A stretch of 64,000 bases of DNA from assembly GCA_020698575.1 (NCBI GenBank), contig CM036244.1, positions 8,317,034-8,381,033 on the forward strand, written 5' to 3'. Position 1 is the first letter of the stretch; each line of letters opens with the position of its first letter. This stretch comes from Bostrychus sinensis (Eukaryota > Chordata > Actinopteri > Gobiiformes > Eleotridae). Positions 20,395 to 29,376 of the stretch are shown piece after piece. The position numbers were made by a program, and so were the translations under genes. The notes under the pieces are model-generated. The model saw only the letters and a list, made by a program, of their open reading frames with translations. It searched no databases and was not told where the DNA came from.

Positions 20395-20591
20395 GGGTCA
20401 AGACTAATCGTGACCAAGACCAGTCCAAGTCCAGAGTGAACTGAGACCAAGACCAGGCAAAGACTTTATAGAACCAAGACCGAGTCGAGACCGAGACCAA
20501 GGCAAACTGAGACAACAGCAGGTTGGGATTAAACCCTGTGAACTAACTCTAAATAAAAGGGAAAAGTAAAAAAAAAAAAAAAAAAAAAAAA
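20395..20591 (+). repeat. GACCAAGACCGAG-rich repeat with poly(A)
   Basis: Irregular repeats of GACCAAGACC, GAGTCGAGACCGAGACC and AAGTCC occur from 20395 to 20510, followed by a 22-base A run (20570-20591). The same words recur at 6825-6880 and 21352-21390. It is probably a fragment of a dispersed element split by the MITE at 20727. Confidence 0.5.
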
Positions 20592-20726
20592 GTGGTTCAA
20601 ATACATAAATGATTATTGTAATGCAACAGACTCCGCAAACAGAAACAGCTCTTTTTCCTGGTTCTTCTGATGTGGAAAGCAAATTATTCCAAAATTATGA
20701 AAAATAGCATTTTCTTCTTTCAGGTA

Positions 20727-21300
20727 CTGTATTTTCCGCACTATAAGGTGCACCTAAAAGCCTTTAATTTTCTCAAAAACCGACAGTGCGCCTTATAATC
20801 CGATGCGCCTTATATATGGATCAATGTTGGTTAATTATGGCTACCGTATTCAGGGGGCGTCGCCGAAGTGACAGCGGTAAAAACAGTAAAGGGGAATTCC
20901 AGTCCCAGCTGTTCATGTGTGCCATAGGCGTGTTTATGGATCCTGCCGCAAAAGAACAAGGAGGCGCGGCCTTTGCTCCATCTCAGTAGAAGAGTTGCGA
21001 CATTGAGGGGACAGAAAACTGAGCGCTCGAACGCTGTTCATGTAGCTTTGAACTGTGACAAATGGAGTTGGAAATACATTGTTTTCAACGAGGGAGTTGT
21101 AAGAACGCTGGTTTGTATTCTATTAATAAAGTTTGACTGACTTATCTGACTGTTCTATTGACATTCCCTTTAGCGCAGCGCCATCTGGTGGATGCGCCTT
21201 ATAATGCAGTGCGCCCAATATATGAAAACAGTTTTAAAATAGGCCATTAATTGAAGGTGCGCCTTATAATCCGATGCGCCTTATAGTGCGGAAAATATGG
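20727..21300. mobile_element. TA-flanked MITE (TTTTCCGCACTATAAGG ends), copy 1
   Basis: Inverted ends CTGTATTTTCCGCACTATAA and TTATAGTGCGGAAAATATGG are flanked by TA on each side (20725-20726 and 21301-21302), the signature of Tc1/mariner-type insertion. Subterminal GATGCGCCTTATA words repeat at both ends. The 574-bp element is almost identical to the copy at 39734-40308, so the family moved fairly recently. No transposase domain is recognisable in the short frames inside. Confidence 0.92.
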
Positions 21301-21381
21301 TAAATAAAATCTCTGAGACCGCCACATCCAAAAGAGAGAGTAAAATTAAATTTGAGAGCAAGACCAAGACCGAGTAACAAG

Positions 21382-21589
21382 ACCGGTCTCTGGTGCTACA
21401 ACATAACTGTAGTGTTTTGTTTCATTCACACATCCTATTTGCTGATGCCTCTTTAGCAAGAGCAGGAAACGCTCAATCTCACAGCTCTACAAAGACAAGA
21501 GAAACCAGGAGGTGCACAGACTCATTCTCATTATTTCATCGCTTAAGTTGCAGTCACAACAAAGCTCACTATGTTTTCCATACATCCAT
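21382..21589 (+). repeat. Interspersed repeat A, copy 2, left part
   Basis: GTAGTGTTTTGTTTCATTCA, then the GCTCAATCTCACAGCTCTAC block, ending GTTTTCCATACATCC. It matches copies at 47545 and 53880. The repeat resumes at 25631 after the hairpin element, which therefore inserted into it. Confidence 0.65.
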
Positions 21590-21639
21590 TATTAGGCCCG
21601 AGCCCCCAGAGATGGCGCAGGGCCTATTGTGATTGAACA

Positions 21640-21660
21640 GCAGTGCGCGAAGCGCACTGC
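21640..21660. other. 9-bp stem hairpin, GAA loop (leader)
   Basis: GCAGTGCGC, loop GAA, then GCGCACTGC. Further hairpins of the same kind are at 21668-21682 (GTGCGC/GAA) and 21691-21705 (GAGCGC/GAA). At 21745-21759 is TGCACT/TTC, which is a GAA loop on the minus strand. All four recur unchanged in the second leader at 24358-24477. Confidence 0.95.
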
Positions 21661-21837
21661 CCCAAAAGTGCGCGAAGCGCACGTAAAACAGAGCGCGAAG
21701 CGCTCAGCCCTCACCAAACACTCACGTACACACTCATGGCATCGTGCACTTTCAGTGCATATAGGTATGTGGTGGGAAAAATGCATATTTATAATTGTTC
21801 AGAGCTAAAGTAGCTCAATGGGCGAAGCCCATGCATA

Positions 21838-21873
21838 AGTCACTGACGAGCACAATAGTGCTCGTCAGTGACT
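21838..21873. other. 16-bp perfect stem hairpin, AATA loop
   Basis: AGTCACTGACGAGCAC and GTGCTCGTCAGTGACT are perfect reverse complements around AATA. It is the longest perfect hairpin of the array and is present only in the part after the first leader. A smaller ATGGGC/GAA/GCCCAT hairpin lies just upstream at 21818-21832. Confidence 0.95.
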
Positions 21874-21932
21874 CAGGACCCCCATGAACAGGTAGCAATG
21901 CGCGCAAGCTTTCCGAAAATATATATATCGTG

Positions 21933-21952
21933 GTAGCCGCGAAAGCGGCTAC
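21933..21952. other. 8-bp stem hairpin, GAAA loop
   Basis: GTAGCCGC, loop GAAA, GCGGCTAC. The core is GCGAAAGC, one of the exceptionally stable DNA minihairpin sequences. Confidence 0.95.
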
Positions 21953-21985
21953 ATTGTTATTGTAAGGAATATTATTATTATTATT

Positions 21986-23143
21986 ATTCTTATTCTTTTT
22001 CTTCTTACTTCACGGTATCGCAAATTTCACCCAGTGAACATTTACGAACTTGCACAAAAATTTGCCCAAAATTCAGGTTGGTGGCAAGCTAATTTTTAAT
22101 ATAGGCCATATTAACAAATAATAAAAATTGGCGCGACAGCGCCACCACAAATTTTTTTTAACATTGCGCCTATGGGAGTACGGTCAAAAAAAAATTCATC
22201 GTATTATCACCAAATTTGGTACAGAGATGCATTATTACAGGACAAGGAAAAAATATTATTACGGCAACGCTGCACGACAAACAGGAAGTCGTCCATATTG
22301 GAATAAAAATCTGAAAGCATGACTCAGCAGTTTTTGTACACGTCGTACGTTTTCTATCTCCTCCTGGGGCGTTTATCCGAATGTGCTCAAATTTGGTGAA
22401 ATTTATCTTGAGAAGTGTAGCATCAAAAGTTATCAAAATTTTTGTAGAATCTGTTACGATTTTCATGCGGCGAAGCCGCAAACTTTACGAAATTTTTATC
22501 GATTTTTACATAAACATAAAATGCTACAGTTCGCGTAAGCGAACTCCAATTTTCCTCAAATTTGAAACACTTATTAACATCCCAGTCTTTGATCCATTTA
22601 GAAAGAAAAAATAAAATTTGGCACATTAGCGCCCCCTACAGAATGAAGCAAATATTTATATGGCACGCAAAAAAATTACTTTTTTAGAAATGTACGAAAT
22701 TTGGCAGAAAATTCTGTTATGTCACCCTGATCAAAAAAGCCAATGAGACCTATGTCATTTTTTTTATGGTGTTGCCGTGGCAATGATTGAAACCCCCCAT
22801 TTCATTCTAATGGGAAAACACTATAAATCTTTAATGCAACAGAAAAAATTTAGTTCATCATAAATGTGCAAAATTTGGCACACATGTACGTCTCACCCCA
22901 GCAACAAAAAAAGTCAATGGGACCTATTTTCTAACTCTAACTGTGTTTCCGTGGCAACAACAGAAAACCTATCATTAAATTTGAATGGGAATCCTACACA
23001 ATGTAATCCTATGGACCACAAAATTATGTCATATTTGGTAAATTTCTACAGAGCCAAATGCAGCAAGTTTAGTAAATCTGGCACAGCTCCGGGTCGCGGC
23101 GGGCGAGGGCCTATGATTGCCGCTTGCGGCTATATTTATTATT
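21986..23143 (+). repeat. Body unit 1 of the hairpin element (1158 bp)
   Basis: Starts in the TTCTTATTCTTTTTCTTC run. Hairpins: 22129-22144 (TGGCGC, GACA, GCGCCA), 22466-22480 (TGCGGC, GAA, GCCGCA), 22528-22545 (AGTTCGC, GTAA, GCGAACT), and a GCCGCTTGCGGC palindrome at the end. It appears identical to unit 2 over all stretches I compared, including the four repeated short frames. Confidence 0.9.
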
Positions 23144-24301
23144 ATTCTTATTCTTTTTCTTCTTACTTCACGGTATCGCAAATTTCACCCAGTGAACATT
23201 TACGAACTTGCACAAAAATTTGCCCAAAATTCAGGTTGGTGGCAAGCTAATTTTTAATATAGGCCATATTAACAAATAATAAAAATTGGCGCGACAGCGC
23301 CACCACAAATTTTTTTTAACATTGCGCCTATGGGAGTACGGTCAAAAAAAAATTCATCGTATTATCACCAAATTTGGTACAGAGATGCATTATTACAGGA
23401 CAAGGAAAAAATATTATTACGGCAACGCTGCACGACAAACAGGAAGTCGTCCATATTGGAATAAAAATCTGAAAGCATGACTCAGCAGTTTTTGTACACG
23501 TCGTACGTTTTCTATCTCCTCCTGGGGCGTTTATCCGAATGTGCTCAAATTTGGTGAAATTTATCTTGAGAAGTGTAGCATCAAAAGTTATCAAAATTTT
23601 TGTAGAATCTGTTACGATTTTCATGCGGCGAAGCCGCAAACTTTACGAAATTTTTATCGATTTTTACATAAACATAAAATGCTACAGTTCGCGTAAGCGA
23701 ACTCCAATTTTCCTCAAATTTGAAACACTTATTAACATCCCAGTCTTTGATCCATTTAGAAAGAAAAAATAAAATTTGGCACATTAGCGCCCCCTACAGA
23801 ATGAAGCAAATATTTATATGGCACGCAAAAAAATTACTTTTTTAGAAATGTACGAAATTTGGCAGAAAATTCTGTTATGTCACCCTGATCAAAAAAGCCA
23901 ATGAGACCTATGTCATTTTTTTTATGGTGTTGCCGTGGCAATGATTGAAACCCCCCATTTCATTCTAATGGGAAAACACTATAAATCTTTAATGCAACAG
24001 AAAAAATTTAGTTCATCATAAATGTGCAAAATTTGGCACACATGTACGTCTCACCCCAGCAACAAAAAAAGTCAATGGGACCTATTTTCTAACTCTAACT
24101 GTGTTTCCGTGGCAACAACAGAAAACCTATCATTAAATTTGAATGGGAATCCTACACAATGTAATCCTATGGACCACAAAATTATGTCATATTTGGTAAA
24201 TTTCTACAGAGCCAAATGCAGCAAGTTTAGTAAATCTGGCACAGCTCCGGGTCGCGGCGGGCGAGGGCCTATGATTGCCGCTTGCGGCTATATTTATTAT
24301 T
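23144..24301 (+). repeat. Body unit 2 of the hairpin element (1158 bp)
   Basis: Exact-looking tandem copy of unit 1, offset 1158 bp, without a leader between them. The hairpins fall at 23287, 23624 and 23686. Confidence 0.92.
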
Positions 24302-24307
24302 ATTCTT

Positions 24308-24488
24308 ATTAGGCCCGAGCCCCCAGAGATGGCGCAGGGCCTATTGTGATTGAACAGCAGTGCGCGAAGCGCACTGCCCCAAAAGTGCGCGAAGCGCACG
24401 TAAAACAGAGCGCGAAGCGCTCAGCCCTCACCAAACACTCACGTACACACTCATGGCATCGTGCACTTTCAGTGCATATAGGTATGTT
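24308..24488 (+). repeat. Second leader of the hairpin element
   Basis: Matches 21590-21770 at an offset of 2718 bp, including its four hairpins, then joins unit 3 directly without the 215-bp middle part that follows the first leader. Confidence 0.92.
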
Positions 24489-25630
24489 TCTTTTTCTTCT
24501 TACTTCACGGTATCGCAAATTTCACCCAGTAAACATTTACGAACTTGCACAAAAATTTGCCCAAAATTCAGGTTGGTGGCAAGCTAATTTTTAATATAGG
24601 CCATATTAACAAATAATAAAAATTGGCGCGACAGCGCCACCACAATTTTTTTTTAACATTGCGCCTATGGGAGTATGGTCAAAAAAAATGTCATCGTATT
24701 ATCACCAAATTTGGTACAGAGATGCATTATGACAGGACAAGTAAAAAATATTATTATAGCAACGCCGCACAACAAACAGGAAGTCGGCCATATTGGAATC
24801 AAAATCCCAAAGCATGACTCAGCAGTTTTTGTACACGTCGTACTTTTTCTATCTCCTCCTAGGGCGTTTATCCGAATGTGCTCAAATTTGGTCAAATTTA
24901 TCTTGACAAGTGTGGCATCAAAAGTTATCCAAATTTTTGTAGAATCTTTTACAGTTTTCATGCGGCGAAGCTGCAAACTTTACCAAAATTTTATAAATTT
25001 TTGCGTAAACATAAAATGCTACAGTTCGCGCAAGCGAACTCCAATTTTCCTCAAATTTGAAACACTTATTAACCTCCCAGTCTTTGATCCATTTAGAAAG
25101 AAGAAATAAAATTTGGTGAGTTAGCGCCCCCTACAGAATGAAGCAAATATTTATATGGCACGCAAAAAAATTACTTTTTTAGAAATGTACGAAATTTGGC
25201 AGAAAATTCTGTTATGTCACCCTGATCAAAAAAGCCAATGAGACCTATGTCATTTTTTTGATGGTGTTGCCATGGCAATGATTGAAACCCCCCATTTTAT
25301 TCTAATGGGAAAACACTATAAATCTTTAATGCAACAGAAAAAATTTAGTTCATCATAAATGTGCAAAATTTGGCACACATGTACGTCTCATCCCAGCAAC
25401 AAAAAAAGTCAATGGGACCTATGTTCTAACTCTAACTGTGTTTCCGTGGCAACAACAGAAAACCTATCTTTAAATTTGAATGGGAATCCTACACAATGTA
25501 ATCCTATGGACCACAAAATTATGTCACATTTGGTAAATTTCTACAGAGCCAAATGCAGCAAGTTTAGTAAATCTGGCACAGCTCCGGGTCGCGGCGGGCG
25601 AGGGCCTATGATTGCCGCTTGCGGCTATAT
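24489..25630 (+). repeat. Body unit 3 of the hairpin element (diverged)
   Basis: Roughly 96-97% like units 1 and 2 by eye. The GACA hairpin is unchanged. The GTAA loop has become GCAA (25024-25040). The GAA hairpin at 24961-24975 has one stem C changed to T (G.T pair). The rest of the unit carries scattered substitutions. Confidence 0.88.
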
Positions 25631-25690
25631 TTTTAAATTGTATTTGTCCAGAATTATTTCAAAAAGCCTGAAAAAAGCATAATATAAGAC
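25631..25690 (+). repeat. Interspersed repeat A, copy 2, right part
   Basis: TTTCAAAAAGCCTGAAAAAA followed by GCATAATATAAGACC is the right end of repeat A as seen at 48005-48050, here resuming after the hairpin element. Confidence 0.6.
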
Positions 25691-26655
25691 CAGAGGTGGA
25701 CATTAACGAAGTAAATTTATTTGTACTTAAGTATAGTTTTTGAGAATCTGTACTTTACTTGAGTAGTATTTTTAGGGGTAACTTACTACATTTACTGCAC
25801 TATAGCTAAAAGATAAATATAATACTTTTTACTCCACTATATTTCTAAAAAAAAAAGCAAAAGAAAACTGACCTAAAGATAATTATTTACTACATAATAC
25901 TGCTCATATTTGCTCTCAGGAACTAAAAAGAAGCTCTGGACTCAATCTGGAAGTGATTTAACTTTTGCTTTGAACATTATTTGCAGGATTCTATAATAAA
26001 CTAATTTAAAAATAATTGATTATGATCATAAAACCCAGCCTTATTTATAAAACATATGCCTCATTTTTGCTGTAGAACAATCTTATCTGTTATGGTTTTA
26101 TAGTTGATCTCCATATTTCCTCACTTAAATTATGTAAAACGTATTTTATTCATATTTTTTTGAGCTGCAAATTTGTGACTGGAATGTAGTCGAAATGTTG
26201 GCCACACTTTATTTTAGACTATACTTTTTACATCGTATCTACCTCATTACTAACAATGTAACGAACAGTGTAATTACCTGTAATAACATGTAACTACATT
26301 GTACTTACATGATGGAATTAAGTGTAAGGATTAGGGTTTGTTAATTACATCATGTAAGTACAATGTAGTTACACAGTTTGTTACATTGTAATTAATGAGG
26401 TAGAATGTAAAAAGTGTAGTGTAAAATAAATTAAAATAAATAATAATAAATAAAAATAAATTTTCCCAAAAATTCTTGACTGCACTCATTTAAAATACAC
26501 TTTTTTTTTTTTTTTTTTTTTTTTTGAATACTTAAGTAAGAACATACTCAAGTACTTTAACTCAAGTAAAAATTGGACTTTTACTTGTATTTGAGTAATA
26601 TTTGACCTGGAAGAGTTACTTTTACTCAAATAATGAAGTTGAGTACTTAATAAAA
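25691..26655. mobile_element. Palindromic MITE (AAGTAC-rich arms), interrupted
   Basis: Left arm AGAGGTGGACATTAACGAAG, with ATTTGTACTTAAGTATAG and TACTTTACTTGAGTAGTATT. The right arm at 26525-26655 is an imperfect inverted version (ACTTAAGTAAGAACATACTC, AGTTACTTTTACTCAAATAA). This is the familiar fish family whose ends read GTGGTGGAAAGTAAC or similar. A TAACACT-type MITE and a long T run lie between the arms. Related loose fragments occur at 33230-33320, 33895-34020 and 45180-45260. Confidence 0.65.
26205..26435. mobile_element. TAACACTTTATTTTA-type MITE, palindromic copy
   Basis: Left CACTTTATTTTAGACTATAC with ACCTCATTACTAACAATGTA; right ATGAGGTAGAATGTAAAAAG then TGTAGTGTAAAATAAA. The two halves are inverted copies meeting near 26335. 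It is nested inside the AAGTAC-arm MITE and is the best palindrome of this family. Confidence 0.8.
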
Positions 26656-27334
26656 ACTTTAAATATTGTCTTAATTACACAAAATGGTAAAACTGTAGCA
26701 TAAAGATGTACATAAAAAAGAAAAATAACTTGATGATCATGGATATTTAATATGATTGGTAAAAAAAAAGGAACACTGCACTGGAGAAAAATAGAAATGT
26801 TGTGCCAAAAGAAATGTACAGGTGGAAGCGGCTCGTTGCATTATGAATCAGGGACTTTGGGAACTTCCTGGAACAATGTCTTTGTTTGCGCGATGCCAGA
26901 AATATTCCTCCTCCTGCCTGCAGATGTGGGTGTACTGCATTGTGTTAAGTTGGATTCAGATTTGGCGACGGGGGAGGGGGGCGCTCACCGTTAACACATG
27001 CAGTAAACTCTGAATGACTTGTTGTTGTTTGGGGGAAATGCCGAAGGCTGTGTTAGTGCTGACTCAAGACTGAGACGCTGACTGTATCCATGTGTTCTGC
27101 AGAAATAGAGAAAGGATTTGAGTTGTTTACACGTTTGTTTTATTCACTTGGACCGGGCAATTTAGATTAATCAAAAATTCAGTTGGAAATGAGGGAAGAA
27201 GAAAATACTGAGACTTGGAGAAAGGACAACGATTGTCAGCTTTTGTGTCACGTATCAGGCACCAATGACAAAAATCAAAACATAAAAGCTCATTAAAATG
27301 ACATTCTTCAGGATTTACTTAGTTAAAACATCAG
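26656..27334. other. Unique sequence, no gene seen
   Basis: The plus-strand frames at 26752-27013 overlap each other in two phases and look like chance. Nothing recognised. Confidence 0.4.
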
Positions 27335-27625
27335 TGTAGGTTCTCAGTCATCCAGGACAATTCAGAAAGTAAAGTTTAAAACAGGAGCTCATCCGGAAAA
27401 TCAATGTACCGCAATGTACCAATTACTCTCTTTGGACACTGCTGTGATTCAGGTCACTCCCTTAAAGACAGTAAAGTCCTGATTTTGGCCAAAGAGAGTG
27501 ATTGGTAAAAACCTGGTGTTAGGGAGGCCATTTTTTGTGAAAAACCCTAAACATGGGAAGAGGCCTGAGATTTATTGTTCCCTCAGTGCTGAAACTAAAA
27601 TAAGAACACTCATTCAAAGTTTCAA
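27335..27625 (+). pseudogene. Second Penelope-like remnant (GIY-YIG C-terminal part)
   Basis: The phase around 27454-27480 reads an H.LKDSKVLILAKE segment, and after a shift continues with GVREAIF and a GLRF-like segment, the same order as the 3' coding end of the PLE at 6992. At least three stops or shifts interrupt it. The GTAGGTTCTCAGTCATCCAG block at 27337 is a further motif I associate with fish PLEs. Matching PLE tail sequence reappears at 28232-28345, beyond a repeat inserted at about 27630-28020. Confidence 0.65.
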
Positions 27626-27629
27626 CAAT

Positions 27630-28020
27630 AGGACTTTAACGTCAAAGAAGGGGCTTTACTATGCAAAATCAACTTTTCTGAGTTTATGTTATGTTTCGTC
27701 ATCAAAAACAAACCTGGAGTTGTGTTTTGTTTCATTCACACGTTTCAGTAATCCTGTATTCTCTTACGCTGAGTTTGTGCGAGGACAGAAACAGCTAATT
27801 TCACCGGTGTCTGCCTTTTCCACCTGACCACGCCCCTCCCACCTGACCACGCCCCTCCCCCTTCACGGTCCTTCCCTCTTCAGGAAGCACTGCTGCAGCT
27901 CACTCCTCCCCTGCAGCAACCAAACAAATTATGATCTCCACACAGGCTTTGAAGTGCTGAAGGGGCGGGGCAGCAGCAGGACAGCAGGGAGGGAGGGCTC
28001 TTAAAGTGACAGGGACCTAA
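27630..28020 (+). repeat. Repeat A/B-like element inserted in PLE remnant
   Basis: GGGGCTTTACTATGCAAAAT, then AACCTGGAGTTGTGTTTTGT and TTTCATTCACACGTTTCAGT resemble repeats A and B; the end reads AAAGTGACAGGGACCTAA. Inside, CCACCTGACCACGCCCCTCC is duplicated in tandem (27820-27857). Confidence 0.5.
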
Positions 28021-28231
28021 TCTGAGCGTTGTTCATGATCAGTTTCTTCAATTTATTTATTTATTTTTTTTTCATTTTTCTGATCAGCAAAATGTAAAAT
28101 CCTGATCTGGATGTGTCCTAAATTAATTTAAAAGACACACAAAAAACATAATACACAACTCACATTTTACATTAAAACTAAATATTTTATTTGCGTTGTT
28201 TACTTTGAAACAAAATTCTATAACCTAATCA

Positions 28232-28345
28232 CAACAAAAGGTTTAAAATCAGTCATCTGGACAATGTTTTTCCAGATGACTGATTTTTAAACCTTTTCTT
28301 GTAGTTTAATTAGCTTGGATGAGAGAGAGTCTTCACATCTATCAC
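28232..28345. mobile_element. Head-to-head Penelope tails forming a 26-bp-arm hairpin
   Basis: AAAAGGTTTAAAATCAGTCA with CTGGA on the left is mirrored by TCCAGATGACTGATTTTTAA with ACCTTTT on the right around CAATGTTT (28237-28295). The right half continues as TTGGATGAGAGAGAGTCTTC, the PLE 3' tail also found at 8410-8490, so two tails face each other. Confidence 0.75.
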
Positions 28346-28549
28346 CTGATCTCAAAATAATAATTCTGTGCACAAAGGAGGCGGGCAACTATGAATTTTA
28401 TTGGATACATACACAAGTTGGTTTGCCAATAGTCAAGTGATAAATAAAATGTGACAAATTAAGCTTTTGTAGAACTCATAAAACCTTTGAAGAGCTACTT
28501 GGAAAGTGGTTGAGAGCTACCATAATATTCATATTTTTATCAATTCCAA

Positions 28550-28606
28550 AGATTCAAAAACACTGAAAAAACGCAAAAAATAGGCTAAGACTCCTAAGAG
28601 TTAAAA
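28550..28606 (+). repeat. Short interspersed block E, copy 2
   Basis: GATTCAAAAACACTGAAAAA then AAGACTCCTAAGAGTTAAAA, matching 5085-5150. Confidence 0.55.
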
Positions 28607-28779
28607 TAAAACTTATGCTATGAACCTAACTAATATAACAAACAGTTTTAGCCTTAGTTGTCCATACAGTTGCACACATGGACCGACTCTGAGAATATTG
28701 ATCTCATGTTCATTGCAAGGTTTATTTTGGGTTCTTTTTGGTCAAGTTTAAACTAAAAAAAAACAAACACCATCCTCAG

Positions 28780-29110
28780 ATCGTGCATCATGCCCTTAAC
28801 TGCTCTTTGCTCTATTCCTGGAGCTTAGCATGACGCTGACCCGAGTTTTTTTATCCAAACTTGTGCCCGTCTGGAGTTCACAGAGGGGCCATGACGGGAA
28901 CACTCAGCTTCAATCAGATCACGATCCATTATAGATGCCCATGTAAATATCTTATGAAGCGAGGCAATGGAGAAAATGACTGTGTACTCGGGAACCCACA
29001 CAAACACCAGCGCTGCCGTCTGTCATGCCAGGCAAACGTGTAATAGAGTGTATCCATCAAATATTAATGCGGCTCCTAATGGATCTTTTGTGTGAAGTTC
29101 TGTCTTTGTG
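28780..29110. promoter_or_regulatory. Candidate conserved non-coding island
   Basis: Unique, balanced composition, and no repeat signature. It contains AT-rich homeodomain-like words (AAATATTAATGC, CCTAATGG) inside GC-richer sequence. Short frames on both strands overlap and are not convincing. Called only on texture; conservation cannot be judged from one sequence. Confidence 0.25.
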
Positions 29111-29376
29111 TGCGGTTTCGCCCCAAAAGTATCTGAGTTTTTACGGTAAAAATAAAAAAAAATACATAAAACATACGCTTCCCTGTTACTTCAATACGAG
29201 TAAAAGTAAAGTAAGTGATGGAAAATAGGCCGTGAACTCAGCATTTTGAAACAAAACGGCGCACGCAGCGAAGAGAAGGCTCAATGTCCGACTGTGACTA
29301 AAAGCTTTATTCAAAACATAGCATAACACAGAAAAAGATTAACACACTTTCCTTTGTCGAATGAATCTTTTACAAC

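Larger units (their letters stand above)
21590..25630 (+). mobile_element. Hairpin-studded tandem element (4 kb array)
   Basis: Layout: a 181-bp leader L (21590-21770), a 215-bp middle part seen only here (21771-21985), body unit 1 (21986-23143), body unit 2 (23144-24301), a second leader (24308-24488) and body unit 3 (24489-25630). Bodies end GATTGCCGCTTGCGGCTATA. At least a dozen short perfect palindromes are scattered in AT-rich DNA. Most have loops GAA, GAAA, GACA, GTAA or GCAA closed by C-G. No transposase, RT or pol III boxes are visible, and the short frames inside are repeated with the units and unrecognised. The leader begins AGGCCCGAGCC, a start I associate with an abundant but poorly classified fish repeat. 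It interrupts repeat A. Confidence 0.85.

Noticed and set aside
22128..25682. Repeated ORFs of 64-144 codons (same peptides at 22.1, 23.3 and 24.6 kb)
   Set aside because: They repeat only because the DNA units repeat. The third copy alters or extends the frames freely, there is no conserved domain, and opposite-strand frames overlap.
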